Positions 39,091 to 48,537 of a stretch of DNA of 64,000 nucleotides are shown piece by piece. The first letter of the stretch is position 1; the number at the start of each line of letters is the position of its first letter. A model generated the notes under the pieces. The model was not told where the DNA came from. It ran no database searches and worked only from the letters and a program-made list of their open reading frames with translations. Position numbers and translations under genes: made by a program. The DNA comes from Ilyobacter polytropus (GTDB lineage Bacteria > Fusobacteriota > Fusobacteriia > Fusobacteriales > Fusobacteriaceae): NCBI GenBank assembly GCA_003246855.1, contig QKCP01000025.1:34959-98958 (forward strand), in the 5' to 3' direction.

Positions 39091-39558
39091 TTAACTTATT
39101 ATATGTATTTCTTCTCTTGCTTCTTTGGCCACCATTTTTTCCCTGTGTTCTTTGAAAAAGTTTTCTATGCTATAACCCTTTTTTTGCAGGGTTAAAATGG
39201 CTCTTAGGGTTCTGCTTATGTACAAGCTTATCAGCTTATCTAAGATGTCAAACCTGTCGAATCCATCTATAAGGTTATTATAAGCAACTTCAAAATCCTG
39301 TATAGCATTTTGTAGTGTTTTATACTTAGCCTTCATCAATATTTGTTTAACATTTATCTTTATGGATAGCTCATTTTTATAAGCTATCGTAAAAGCTATC
39401 TGTATGCAATCACAAAGTTCTGCACCTAATTTTTTATATTCCTTTAACTCAAATTCGGATTTAACCTCGTCTTTTTCCTCGATTATTTTTAAAAGAAGTT
39501 TCTCATAGTCTTCCGCTATGTATTCTTTGACTTTTGGAAAATAGTAACTGATGTCCAT
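39091..39558 (-). CDS. Helical protein with a MazG-like motif
   Basis: A 155-residue, almost wholly helical protein. Residues near 25-50 contain EEKDE and, 15 residues later, ELCD, which fits the EExxE(12-28)ExxD metal-binding pattern of all-alpha NTP pyrophosphohydrolases (MazG/dUTPase-2). The remaining helices have no recognised signature. If the motif is real the protein would hydrolyse non-canonical nucleoside triphosphates. It has its own terminator and no operon partner. The call rests on one motif, so treat it as a hypothesis. Confidence 0.5.
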   Translation of the reverse strand: MDISYYFPKVKEYIAEDYEKLLLKIIEEKDEVKSEFELKEYKKLGAELCDCIQIAFTIAYKNELSIKINVKQILMKAKYKTLQNAIQDFEVAYNNLIDGFDRFDILDKLISLYISRTLRAILTLQKKGYSIENFFKEHREKMVAKEAREEIHIIS

Positions 39559-39675
39559 AACAGTACCTCGCTTTCAACGGAACTATTTTTTTCATTTATA
39601 ATATTATAGCTCCTAAATATGAAATATGGAAATTTTATGTTAAATTTATTCCTGTTTTTTACTGCACTTTAATAG

Positions 39676-39699
39676 AAAAAAAGCAGGCCTCAGCCTACT
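39676..39699 (-). terminator. Terminator after glyS
   Basis: Minus-strand AGTAGGC (39693-39699) and GCCTGCT (39682-39688) pair with one wobble around a TGAG loop and lead into seven T residues. The glyS stop codon lies in the stem. Confidence 0.85.
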
Positions 39700-41773
39700 T
39701 TTCCTCTATCAATCCTATGTTAGCCACCCTGTTGAATATCTCATCAAGCGATTTCAGAAGGCTTAGCCTATTTTCTTTCACATTTTCATCCTTTACCATT
39801 ACCATTACATTGTCAAAAAATTTATTTATTATCTCTTTTCCTTTTAATATATCCATAAAGAATTTTTTGTAGTCATTTCCTTCTATGCTTACTGCCGTCT
39901 CGTTTTTCAGATCTATGAAAAATTCATACAACCCTTTTTCCTCTTCTTTCTCGAAAAGCTCTGGGTTAATTGCGCACTCGTTTGAAAAATCTTTGGAGAT
40001 ATTTCCAACACGCTTAAGAAGAAGCACTAGATCATTAAAGTCCTGCTCTTTTGAAAATTCTTCCAGGATATCAATTTTGGTCACCGTATCTAACAGGTTG
40101 TCAAAATCTACCTCCACAACAGAAGCAGTTATATCTCTTCTATAACCTTTTTCACCAAGTACATTAATTACCCTCTGCTTAAAGAACTCTTTTACATCTT
40201 GCACAACTTCAACTCTGTCCCTTTTTAATATCCCTTTACTTTCAAAAATCTGAGCAGAGTAGTCTACTAGTTCAAAAAGAGAGATGTCCAGTCTAGAGTT
40301 TAAAATTATATTTACTATTCCCAAGCTCGCCCTTCTAAGTGCAAACGGATCCTTAGATCCGCTAGGAATAAGCCCTATCCCAAAGCATCCCACAAGAGTG
40401 TCTAGCCTGTCGCATATACCTGTAATTATACCCTCTAGTGTTTCAGGTAGTTTGTCTCCAGAGTATCTCGGATAGTAATGCTCTTCTATACCCTTAGATA
40501 CTGACTCTTTCTCCCCGGATTTAAGTGCATATTCAGCACCCATGAAACCTTGAAGTTTTGTGAACTCCTTTTCCCCTATCATATTGGATACAAGATCTGC
40601 TTTTGAAAGGTGTACAGTCCTCAAAATATCTTCGGATTTAGCTTCTATCCCTAGGTCTTTTATAAGTTTTTTCGCAATGGTCTTGCTTCTTTCAACCTTC
40701 TCATAGATTGTCCCTAAATCTTTTTGGAAAACTACTGTTTTAAGATTTTCAACGAAAGTTTCCAAATCTTTCTTCAGATCCTCGTAGTAAAAGAACCTGG
40801 CATCAGAAAGCCTCGCACTAAGTACTTTTTCGTTCCCTTTTTTCACTGCATCTGAATCCGAAATACCATTTCTTATAACTACGAATTTAGGAAGAAGTTT
40901 CCCATTTTCATCTAAGATCGGAAAATATCTTTGATGAACCTGCATTGATATTATAAGTACGTCCTGTGGCACCTCTAAAAATTCTGAATTAAAAGTTCCA
41001 ACTATCGGGTACGGGTGCTCAATTAGGTTTGTAACCTCGTCTAAAAGTTCCTCCTCTATCAATACCTTTTCCCCAGCCTTTGTGCATTTTTGATTTATCA
41101 TATCAACTATCAGCTGTTTTCTTTCTTCTATGTCATAGATTACATTGTTTTCCTTAAGCTTTTGAAAATACTGCCCTATACTTTTTACTTCGAACTCTTT
41201 TTCTCCAAAGAATCTGTGTCCAGTTGACTTAAGCGAACTTTCTAACCCATCGATATTGATTTCTATAAGCTCCTCGTCAGCCATTGCGAGCAACCACTGT
41301 ATAGGTCTTGCAAACCTCATTTTCTTATCTGACCACCTCATAGATTTAGGGAATGAAAGGCTTAAAATAAGCTCTTTTAAAATATTTGGCAGAAGTTTTT
41401 TAGTTTCTTCCCCCTCTATGTATTTTTTTACTGCGACATACTCCCCTTTTGAGGTTTCCACTATCTCCAAGTCTGTAGCCTCTACCCCTTGTGACTTGGC
41501 AAACCCTAATCCGGCTTTTGTAAGCCCTCCATTTGGATCAAAAGCTATGTGTTTGGCCGGCCCCGTATTTATCTCGGTAAGGTCTTCCTGTTTTTCAGAG
41601 ATTCCATTTACGCTCAATATAAGTCTTCTTGGCGTCCCGTAAGTATTTACTTCACCAAACTCTATTCTTTTTTCAGAAAACACGCTTTTTATATACTTCT
41701 CTATATCATTTAAGGCAGGTTTCAAAAACCTAGCTGGTATCTCTTCCATACCTATTTCTAATAAGATTTCCAC
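39695..41773 (-). CDS. glyS: Glycyl-tRNA synthetase beta subunit
   Basis: The beta chain of the alpha2beta2 bacterial GlyRS, holding the tRNA-recognition parts. It begins with LLEIGMEEIPARFLKPA, continues with TYGTPRRLILSV and DPFALRRASLG, and ends with an anticodon-binding helical domain (FDNVMVMVKDENVKENRLSLL). Length 692 is standard. It follows glyQ by 66 bp. The pairing with a separate alpha subunit distinguishes it from the single-chain GlyRS of many Gram-positives. Confidence 0.96.
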   Translation of the reverse strand: MEILLEIGMEEIPARFLKPALNDIEKYIKSVFSEKRIEFGEVNTYGTPRRLILSVNGISEKQEDLTEINTGPAKHIAFDPNGGLTKAGLGFAKSQGVEATDLEIVETSKGEYVAVKKYIEGEETKKLLPNILKELILSLSFPKSMRWSDKKMRFARPIQWLLAMADEELIEINIDGLESSLKSTGHRFFGEKEFEVKSIGQYFQKLKENNVIYDIEERKQLIVDMINQKCTKAGEKVLIEEELLDEVTNLIEHPYPIVGTFNSEFLEVPQDVLIISMQVHQRYFPILDENGKLLPKFVVIRNGISDSDAVKKGNEKVLSARLSDARFFYYEDLKKDLETFVENLKTVVFQKDLGTIYEKVERSKTIAKKLIKDLGIEAKSEDILRTVHLSKADLVSNMIGEKEFTKLQGFMGAEYALKSGEKESVSKGIEEHYYPRYSGDKLPETLEGIITGICDRLDTLVGCFGIGLIPSGSKDPFALRRASLGIVNIILNSRLDISLFELVDYSAQIFESKGILKRDRVEVVQDVKEFFKQRVINVLGEKGYRRDITASVVEVDFDNLLDTVTKIDILEEFSKEQDFNDLVLLLKRVGNISKDFSNECAINPELFEKEEEKGLYEFFIDLKNETAVSIEGNDYKKFFMDILKGKEIINKFFDNVMVMVKDENVKENRLSLLKSLDEIFNRVANIGLIEEK

Positions 41774-41839
41774 TTTAGTTCTCTCCCTCCAATTTTCTGT
41801 TTATGTTGAGGATCTCCCCAGAAAAAAACCAGTATTTTT

Positions 41840-42718
41840 TTAAGCTTCCGCTTTTTTCAGCAGTGGGTATCCTAAGTCTTTTCTGTTTTGTACAAAGACT
41901 TCGGCGCACCTTTTTGCCAAGTTTCTAACTCTCAATATGTAAGACTGTCTTTCAGTTACAGAGATAGCACCTCTAGCATCTAGTACATTGAAAGTATGTG
42001 AACACTTCAGTACATAGTCATATGCAGGCAGCACAAGTCCAGCATCTAATACTCTGTTTGCTTCTTCTTCGTACATGTCAAACCATTTAAAATGCATGTC
42101 TAGATCTGCAAGCTCAAAGGCATATTTTGAGTTCTCAAATTCATATTGAACCCTCATGTCACCATATTTTACACCTTCTGACCATTCCAGGTCATACACG
42201 CTTTCCTTCCCCTGTATATATAATGCCAACCTCTCTAGTCCGTAAGTTATCTCAACTGGCACAATTTCCAGCTCAAGACCTCCAACTTGTTGGAAGTAGG
42301 TAAACTGGGTTATCTCCATTCCGTCAAGCCACACTTCCCAACCTAGTCCCCATGCACCTAAAGTCGGCGATTCCCAGTCATCCTCAACAAATCTTATATC
42401 GTGCTCTTCTGGGATTACACCTATAATCCTCAAGCTTTCCAGGTAAAGTTCCTGTATGTCTTGCGGTGAAGGTTTCATTATAACTTGAAATTGATGGTGT
42501 TGATAAACCCTGTTTGGATTCTCACCGTATCTACCATCTTTAGGTCTCCTTGAAGGTTCAACATAAGCAACATTCCAAGGTTCAGGTCCAAGTGACATTA
42601 AAAAAGTACTCGGATTGAATGTCCCTGCACCCGTCTCTATGTCGTAAGGATTCGTAACTATACATCCTTTAGAATTCCAATATTTTTGAAGCGCCAATAT
42701 CATCTCTTGAAAAGTCAT
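41840..42718 (-). CDS. glyQ: Glycyl-tRNA synthetase alpha subunit
   Basis: The catalytic alpha chain of tetrameric GlyRS. Signatures are [13 protein letters not shown] and [19 protein letters not shown] at the start, [39 protein letters not shown] and the class II motif 3 region ERLALYIQG. Length 292 is normal. The start codon overlaps the lspA stop by one base (TAATG), so glyQ is translated by coupling to lspA. Confidence 0.97.
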   Translation of the reverse strand: MTFQEMILALQKYWNSKGCIVTNPYDIETGAGTFNPSTFLMSLGPEPWNVAYVEPSRRPKDGRYGENPNRVYQHHQFQVIMKPSPQDIQELYLESLRIIGVIPEEHDIRFVEDDWESPTLGAWGLGWEVWLDGMEITQFTYFQQVGGLELEIVPVEITYGLERLALYIQGKESVYDLEWSEGVKYGDMRVQYEFENSKYAFELADLDMHFKWFDMYEEEANRVLDAGLVLPAYDYVLKCSHTFNVLDARGAISVTERQSYILRVRNLAKRCAEVFVQNRKDLGYPLLKKAEA

Positions 42719-43179
42719 TACTTTTCCTCCCTCTTTTTATCTTCTATCGCATATTGAATCAGCAAAAATACGACCCCCACATTTATCCACACATCTGCGA
42801 TGTTAAATACAAAGGTCCATATCCCCCTGAAATCTATAAAATCCACTACATATCCTCTGTATATCCTGTCCAGTATATTCCCTATAGCTCCGCTCATAAT
42901 AAATATATAGGCTATCCTTGCTACCCACTCCTCTTTTTTTACGCTTTGGAAAACATAGTATCCTATAATACCCACAGCAGCAACCCCTACAAAGGTTATT
43001 AAAAAAAGTTTGTTCTGAAGTACTCCGAAAGCAACCCCTCTATTCTTCACGTATGTAAAATGGAAAAAATTGCCTATAATCGGCAGGCTTTCACCTTCTA
43101 CAAAGTTCTTTACAACGTAGAATTTACTGGCCTGGTCTATAAATATCAAAATCAAGATTGCCAGAATCGAAATTATCAT
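42718..43179 (-). CDS. lspA: Lipoprotein signal peptidase II, second copy
   Basis: The motifs of LspA are all present: [41 protein letters not shown] with the first catalytic Asp and [10 protein letters not shown] with the second, over four membrane helices and 153 residues. The ATG at 43179 has AAGGGGA upstream; the earlier start at 43209 would include it. The ileS-lspA order is the widespread bacterial arrangement, so this copy is probably the ancestral one and the copy at 19693-20109 the additional one. Confidence 0.95.
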   Translation of the reverse strand: MIISILAILILIFIDQASKFYVVKNFVEGESLPIIGNFFHFTYVKNRGVAFGVLQNKLFLITFVGVAAVGIIGYYVFQSVKKEEWVARIAYIFIMSGAIGNILDRIYRGYVVDFIDFRGIWTFVFNIADVWINVGVVFLLIQYAIEDKKREEK

Positions 43180-43212
43180 AAATTCCCCTTCCTTAGACTT
43201 ATTCAACACAAA

Positions 43213-43237
43213 GTGACGAGCTTAGCACGCTCGTCAC
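43213..43237 (-). other. Intercistronic hairpin between ileS and lspA
   Basis: A perfect 9-bp stem, GTGACGAGC and GCTCGTCAC, with a 7-base loop sits 8 bases after the ileS stop. The minus strand continues TTTGTGTTG, so the U-run is poor. It may be a partial terminator or an RNA-processing/stability element. Confidence 0.55.
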
Positions 43238-43244
43238 CATGGTA

Positions 43245-46034
43245 TTATTCAGATATAACCCCTGTACATCTTGGACAGATAGAAGGATGTTCTTCATTTG
43301 TACCAAGTTCTGTTGAATACTTCCAGCATCTCTCACATTTTTCCCCTTCTGCATGAAGAACTTTTATCTCAAGATCTTCTATCAGGTCAGATTTTACAGA
43401 CCCGTCTAAAGAATCTCCCAAGCTCACTTTAGATACAATTAATATATCTTCTAAAAGAGCCTCATTTGTTTTCAAGAATTCCATGTACTCGTCATTTTTT
43501 GAATTCAGATATACATATGCATTTAATGAATGTCCTATAACTTTATCCTGCCTAGCTTTTTCAAGTACCCTGTTTACTTCACCTCTAAGCTCAACTAATT
43601 TTTCCCATTTATCGGCTAACTCTTGGTTTATATACTCAGGGTTTTCAGTATACCATGAAGTTAGAACAACTGATTCAGCATCTTTGGAAACCTCAGGAAG
43701 GCTAGACCATATCTCTTCAGCAGTAAATGAAAGTACTGGGGCGATCATTTTTGTCATGGCCATTAGTACTTCGTACATAACTGTCTGCGCTGATCTTCTT
43801 TCCACAGAGTCACTTTTCTCCGTGTACAATCTGTCTTTTATTATATCTAGATAGAATGCCGACATGTCTATCCCAGCAAAGTAATGTATATCATGGAAAA
43901 GGTTGTAAAACTCATACTTGTCATAGTTGTTGTTTACCGTCTGTTTCAGAGACTCCAGTTTATGAAGTGCCCATCTGTCGATTTCAGGCATTTTATTGTA
44001 CTCAACCTTGTCTTTTGCAGGGTCAAAATCGGATATGTTACCCAATATATATCTTGCGGTATTTCTTATTCTTCTGTAGGCTTCTGCCATCTGTTTTAAT
44101 ATGTTTTCAGAAATTTTCACATCTTCCCTATAGTCAACAGATGCACACCAAAGTCTTAAAATATCTGCTCCATAAGTCTTTATAACTTCATCTGGCGAGA
44201 TAACGTTCCCCAGTGATTTAGACATCTTTCTTCCGTCACCATCATTAACGAATCCGTGCGTCAAAACTTTTTTATAAGGTGCATCATGAGTAGAACCTAT
44301 TGAAGTTAATAGTGAAGTTTGGAACCATCCTCTATGTTGATCAGATCCTTCCAAGTAAAGGTCGGCAGGTCTATGCAACCCTTCTCTTGTCTCAAGTACA
44401 CTTCTGTGCGAAACGCCTGAATCAAACCAAACGTCCATTATATTTGTCTCTTTTCTAAGTTCTATACCATCCAGGTTATATTTTTTAAGAAGTTCTTCCC
44501 CTATTAGTTCTTCAGCAGTGTATTTTACCCATGCAGCAGACCCCTGTTTTGCTACTATACCTATTACTTTGTCTAGTATCTCTCTGTGGAAGATCTCTTC
44601 GCCTGTTTGTTCATTATAGAATATTGGGATAGGAACTCCCCATACCCTTTGTCTAGATATACACCAATCCGGTCTTGATTCCACCATAGATGTTATTCTG
44701 TTTCTACCCCATCCAGGTACAAACTCCACATCTTTAAGAGCATCTAAAGCCTTCTGTCTGATATCAGACCCCTCTACCCTAACAAACCATTGTTCTGTAG
44801 CCCTGAATATAACTGGTGTTTTAGATCTCCAGTCATGCGGATACGAATGCTCTATCTCTTGAAGTTTCAAAAGGTGGCCGGTCTCTGTAAGGTAAGTGCA
44901 TATCTCTTTGTTGGCTTTTTTGTAGAATAGTCCGGCAAACTGTCCTGCCTCTTCTGTTAGATGACCTTTATTGTTTATAGGAGATATCACAGGTAATCCG
45001 TACTTTGTTCCCACAACATAGTCATCTTGACCGTGTCCAGGAGCAGTGTGTACGCATCCTGTACCGGCTTCTAGAGTTACATGCTCGCCCAAAATTATAG
45101 TACCTATTCTATCTAAAAAAGGATGGTTATAAGTCAATCTTTCAAGTTGCTCGCCTTTAAATTCAGCTACTAGTTTGACATCTTCGATCCCCATATCAGC
45201 AAAAGCTTTCTCTGCAAGGGCTGTTGCTAGAACCAAGTTACCTTTTTCAGTTTTGTACACGCCGTAGCTGTATTCTTCGTTTAGACAGATTGCTACGTTC
45301 GCAGGAAGGGTCCAAGGAGTAGTTGTCCATATTACAAAAGATGCTTCGTCCAGACCTAACGCTTCAAGGGTATCCTCTCTTGCCTCCATTTTAACATAGA
45401 TCGAAGGTGATACATGGTTGTGGTATTCTATTTCTGCTTCAGCCAAGGCAGTTTCAGTAGCAGGAGACCAGTATATTGGTTTTAGTCCCTTAAAAATATA
45501 CCCGTTTTCATATAGTTCCCCAAATACCTCCAACTGTTTAGCTTCATATTCAGGCATAAGTGTAAGGTACGGATTCTCCCATTCACCTAAAATTCCCAGC
45601 CTAATAAAATCTTCTTTCTGTTTTTTTACCCACTTCTGAGCATACTTTGTGCACTCTTTTCTAATCTCTTCAGCGCTCATATCTTTTACTTTTTCCCCTA
45701 ACTGCTCAGTTACTTTTAACTCTATTGGAAGACCGTGGGTATCCCAGCCTGGGACATATGGTGCATAAAACCCTTGCAATCTTTTGTATTTCAAAATAAT
45801 GTCTTTTAATATTTTGTTTAGGGCATGTCCTATATGTATCCCGCCGTTTGCGTACGGAGGCCCGTCATGTAGTATGAAATGCTCCCCTTTATTCTGCAGG
45901 CTCTTTTTATAAATATCATTTTTATTCCACGTTTTTAGGATTTCAGGCTCTTTTATAGGTAAGTTTGCCCTCATTTTAAAGTTCGTCTTGGGAAGATTAA
46001 GTGTCGTACCATAATCTTTTTCCATTTCTGCCAT
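43245..46034 (-). CDS. ileS: Isoleucyl-tRNA synthetase
   Basis: A class I synthetase for isoleucine. The HIGH motif is in [10 protein letters not shown] and the KMSKS loop in [11 protein letters not shown]; the editing domain includes [11 protein letters not shown] and the C-terminus carries the zinc knuckle CERCWKY...CPRC. Length 929 is standard for the bacterial form. The ATG at 46034 follows GGAGG and abuts the stop of the sensor kinase gene with no gap, so the two are translated from one message. The class (mupirocin-sensitive bacterial type) is inferred from length and the zinc site. Confidence 0.97.
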   Translation of the reverse strand: MAEMEKDYGTTLNLPKTNFKMRANLPIKEPEILKTWNKNDIYKKSLQNKGEHFILHDGPPYANGGIHIGHALNKILKDIILKYKRLQGFYAPYVPGWDTHGLPIELKVTEQLGEKVKDMSAEEIRKECTKYAQKWVKKQKEDFIRLGILGEWENPYLTLMPEYEAKQLEVFGELYENGYIFKGLKPIYWSPATETALAEAEIEYHNHVSPSIYVKMEAREDTLEALGLDEASFVIWTTTPWTLPANVAICLNEEYSYGVYKTEKGNLVLATALAEKAFADMGIEDVKLVAEFKGEQLERLTYNHPFLDRIGTIILGEHVTLEAGTGCVHTAPGHGQDDYVVGTKYGLPVISPINNKGHLTEEAGQFAGLFYKKANKEICTYLTETGHLLKLQEIEHSYPHDWRSKTPVIFRATEQWFVRVEGSDIRQKALDALKDVEFVPGWGRNRITSMVESRPDWCISRQRVWGVPIPIFYNEQTGEEIFHREILDKVIGIVAKQGSAAWVKYTAEELIGEELLKKYNLDGIELRKETNIMDVWFDSGVSHRSVLETREGLHRPADLYLEGSDQHRGWFQTSLLTSIGSTHDAPYKKVLTHGFVNDGDGRKMSKSLGNVISPDEVIKTYGADILRLWCASVDYREDVKISENILKQMAEAYRRIRNTARYILGNISDFDPAKDKVEYNKMPEIDRWALHKLESLKQTVNNNYDKYEFYNLFHDIHYFAGIDMSAFYLDIIKDRLYTEKSDSVERRSAQTVMYEVLMAMTKMIAPVLSFTAEEIWSSLPEVSKDAESVVLTSWYTENPEYINQELADKWEKLVELRGEVNRVLEKARQDKVIGHSLNAYVYLNSKNDEYMEFLKTNEALLEDILIVSKVSLGDSLDGSVKSDLIEDLEIKVLHAEGEKCERCWKYSTELGTNEEHPSICPRCTGVISE

Positions 46035-48533
46035 TTATTTTTCCTCCTTATATGCATTTAAAGTTATTTTAACCTCTGTTCCTTCTCCTGGCTTAGACTC
46101 TATTTTTATTCTTCCGCCATGCTCTTTTATCACCTTATGAGCTATAGGCAGGCCTAACCCCGAGTTACCTTTTTTGTAGCTTACAAATGGATCAAAAATA
46201 TCCTGGAGTTGATCCTCACTGATACCTATCCCATTATCTATTATATCTACGTGTATCTTTTCGTTTTCACGATACAACAGTATATTAATTTTCCCGTATT
46301 CTTTTTCTATAGCCTCAACTGAGTTCTCTACTATAATTCTGAATACTTTTTGGAGTTCTAGTTTGTCTCCTAACACAAGTCCCCTATATTTTGAAAATAT
46401 GGAGATGTTAATCCTTCTACTCTCTAGCTTTTCTTCAAGTTGATCCAGCACATCTCGTATTACCATATTCAAATCCAACTTTTGAAAATTATACTCTTTT
46501 CTATCTGAAAAATCAAATAAAATTAGATTAGACTTGTTAAGCCTCTTAATTCCATCCTCTAGTGCCAACACTTTATCCCTCAAGTTATTATTGCCTTGTT
46601 TAGCGTAACCTATTAGGTCTTCAAATTGATCTAGATACTCTTTCCTATCCTCTAAAATTTGCTGTGCCAGTTTCCCTATGGTAACGGTTTTCTGGGTATC
46701 CATCTTTTCCTTTACCAAGTTCTTATTTTGGAAGTATATTCCTAGATTCAATATCAAAAGGTTTAACAGCTCTACCTCTTGATGGTCTATCTTCCTGTCT
46801 ATAAAATAGTTGTCTATAAGTATGCACCCGTAGATCTTATTTTCGCTGTATAGCGGAAGTATCATGAAGTTATTTATACCTAAACTTGCTAAGAGCTCAT
46901 TGCCTAGATTGTATTTGTATCCCCTGTCGTTATAATATATTATTTTTTTACCCAGCACCGATTTAGACAGTATGTTGTCATGCATCGGGATTTTTAAAAG
47001 TGGAAGTATGCTATGTATACTGTCCTTTTGAAAAGAAAACCCTTTCATAGTCTCCTTAATGTTACCCTTGTTTTCTAGGCTTTTTTTTACGGAAGCCATC
47101 TCGGCCTGTAGGTATTCTTCATATTCATCATATCTAAAAAAAATAGCTCTACCATAGCTTAGTCCTATGTCCGACGTAAAGGCACTCAGCACTATATCTA
47201 TAGTTTTCTTAAATTCATCTTCGCTGTGTATAGCAAGAAGTAGTTTTTCAATGGTGGTTATCCTGTCTATATTGTTTTGCAGCCTTTCATTCTGTTTCCT
47301 AAGAACTTCATCACTCTGCTTTATCTTTTCAAGCATATTTTTATATGACTTAAGGAGGGTTCTTATCTCCCCACTCCCTCTTACTTTAAGTTTTATATCA
47401 TAATTCCCTTCGGATATTTTTTCCGAAACCTGAGCCAACTCCACCAAAGGGGCAATCAAACTTTGAAAAAGGGCACCGAATATAGTACTGCTAACAAGGA
47501 TTAAGATGAACGTTCCAGTTATTATTAGTATAAATGCAAAGGATTTTATTCCTATTAGCTCAGATTTTGAAACCGCTACTCCTAAAAATCCATTTATTGT
47601 GCCATGCTCCCCTAAAAGCGGAACATAGCCTATATAGTATGCCTCTTTTTCTATGTTCTTGTCTTCAAAATAGAAATCCGATTGCTTTTCCAAAAATTTA
47701 GCGTAAGGCTTATCCGAAATAAATTTTTCATTTTTTTCCAAGTCTAATTGTCCAAAAGTATAATTTTGTTCTGTCAATACAAAAATCTTGCTGGATTCCT
47801 TTGAATGCACAGTATCTTTTAAAAAGTTTATAAGCTGCTCCCCTAGTACCTTGCTCAATACTATACCCTTGATTTTAGAGCTAGGAAACATCCCTTCTTC
47901 TACAGGTATCCCAAGCCTCAAAACCAGATTATTTCCTTCACTGCTTACTACATGTTCGTTATACTTGAAACTATATTTTTCAGAGTTGCTTGCTCTTCTT
48001 GATTTGAAATAATCAGAATTTTTCAGGTAATAACCGTTGAAAAATTTTGGGTTAAAGCTTTCTCCAAGGACTTCGCCATTTTCTCCGATTACAGATATTA
48101 TCTCGTCCCCAAATTCACCTGATTCACACAACCCGAAGTACAATGTAGTAGCCAGGACCTCGTAGGGGTTAATAGACCCTTCAACTTGACCTGTATTTTT
48201 TTTAAGACACTCATTATATTTGTCGTAATAACCCTCTTTTTTCAGCCACTCATTCAAATACGTATCCGTTTCGCTTTCCAAATTCACTATTTCAACTACT
48301 CTTTTCTGAGCATCTAAAATTTGTAGAAGTTTTTGCTTCAACAGATCAACCTGTAGATCATAACCGTTTTTTAGAATAGATACCTCTTCCTTAGTTTCTT
48401 GAGGTATCTTCTCATCCAATACCCTAAAAGTAAAAAAAGTAAGTATAGAAACTATAGTAAGAGATGTTATCACTATAGCTATGTCATTGAAAAATATTAT
48501 TCTCAACAGTAACGAGTCTCTTTTTACTTTCAT
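46035..48533 (-). CDS. Membrane sensor kinase lacking the H-box histidine
   Basis: Two membrane helices (about residues 12-35 and 328-352) bracket an extracellular sensory region; a HAMP segment (about 355-405), a GAF-like domain (about 430-600) and a C-terminal HATPase domain follow. The ATP site is intact: N-box ENSVEAI, G1 DNGIGI, F-box DPFVS and G2 SGLGLPIA. The H-box helix reads TIGKLAQQILEDRKEYL, where the usual AHE is LED: Glu628 stands in place of the phospho-acceptor His, and no His occurs in the surrounding 80 residues. So it may not autophosphorylate in the usual way. No response regulator is adjacent. It is placed 4 bp after tex and directly before ileS. Confidence 0.85.
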   Translation of the reverse strand: MKVKRDSLLLRIIFFNDIAIVITSLTIVSILTFFTFRVLDEKIPQETKEEVSILKNGYDLQVDLLKQKLLQILDAQKRVVEIVNLESETDTYLNEWLKKEGYYDKYNECLKKNTGQVEGSINPYEVLATTLYFGLCESGEFGDEIISVIGENGEVLGESFNPKFFNGYYLKNSDYFKSRRASNSEKYSFKYNEHVVSSEGNNLVLRLGIPVEEGMFPSSKIKGIVLSKVLGEQLINFLKDTVHSKESSKIFVLTEQNYTFGQLDLEKNEKFISDKPYAKFLEKQSDFYFEDKNIEKEAYYIGYVPLLGEHGTINGFLGVAVSKSELIGIKSFAFILIITGTFILILVSSTIFGALFQSLIAPLVELAQVSEKISEGNYDIKLKVRGSGEIRTLLKSYKNMLEKIKQSDEVLRKQNERLQNNIDRITTIEKLLLAIHSEDEFKKTIDIVLSAFTSDIGLSYGRAIFFRYDEYEEYLQAEMASVKKSLENKGNIKETMKGFSFQKDSIHSILPLLKIPMHDNILSKSVLGKKIIYYNDRGYKYNLGNELLASLGINNFMILPLYSENKIYGCILIDNYFIDRKIDHQEVELLNLLILNLGIYFQNKNLVKEKMDTQKTVTIGKLAQQILEDRKEYLDQFEDLIGYAKQGNNNLRDKVLALEDGIKRLNKSNLILFDFSDRKEYNFQKLDLNMVIRDVLDQLEEKLESRRINISIFSKYRGLVLGDKLELQKVFRIIVENSVEAIEKEYGKINILLYRENEKIHVDIIDNGIGISEDQLQDIFDPFVSYKKGNSGLGLPIAHKVIKEHGGRIKIESKPGEGTEVKITLNAYKEEK

Positions 48534-48537
48534 AAGT

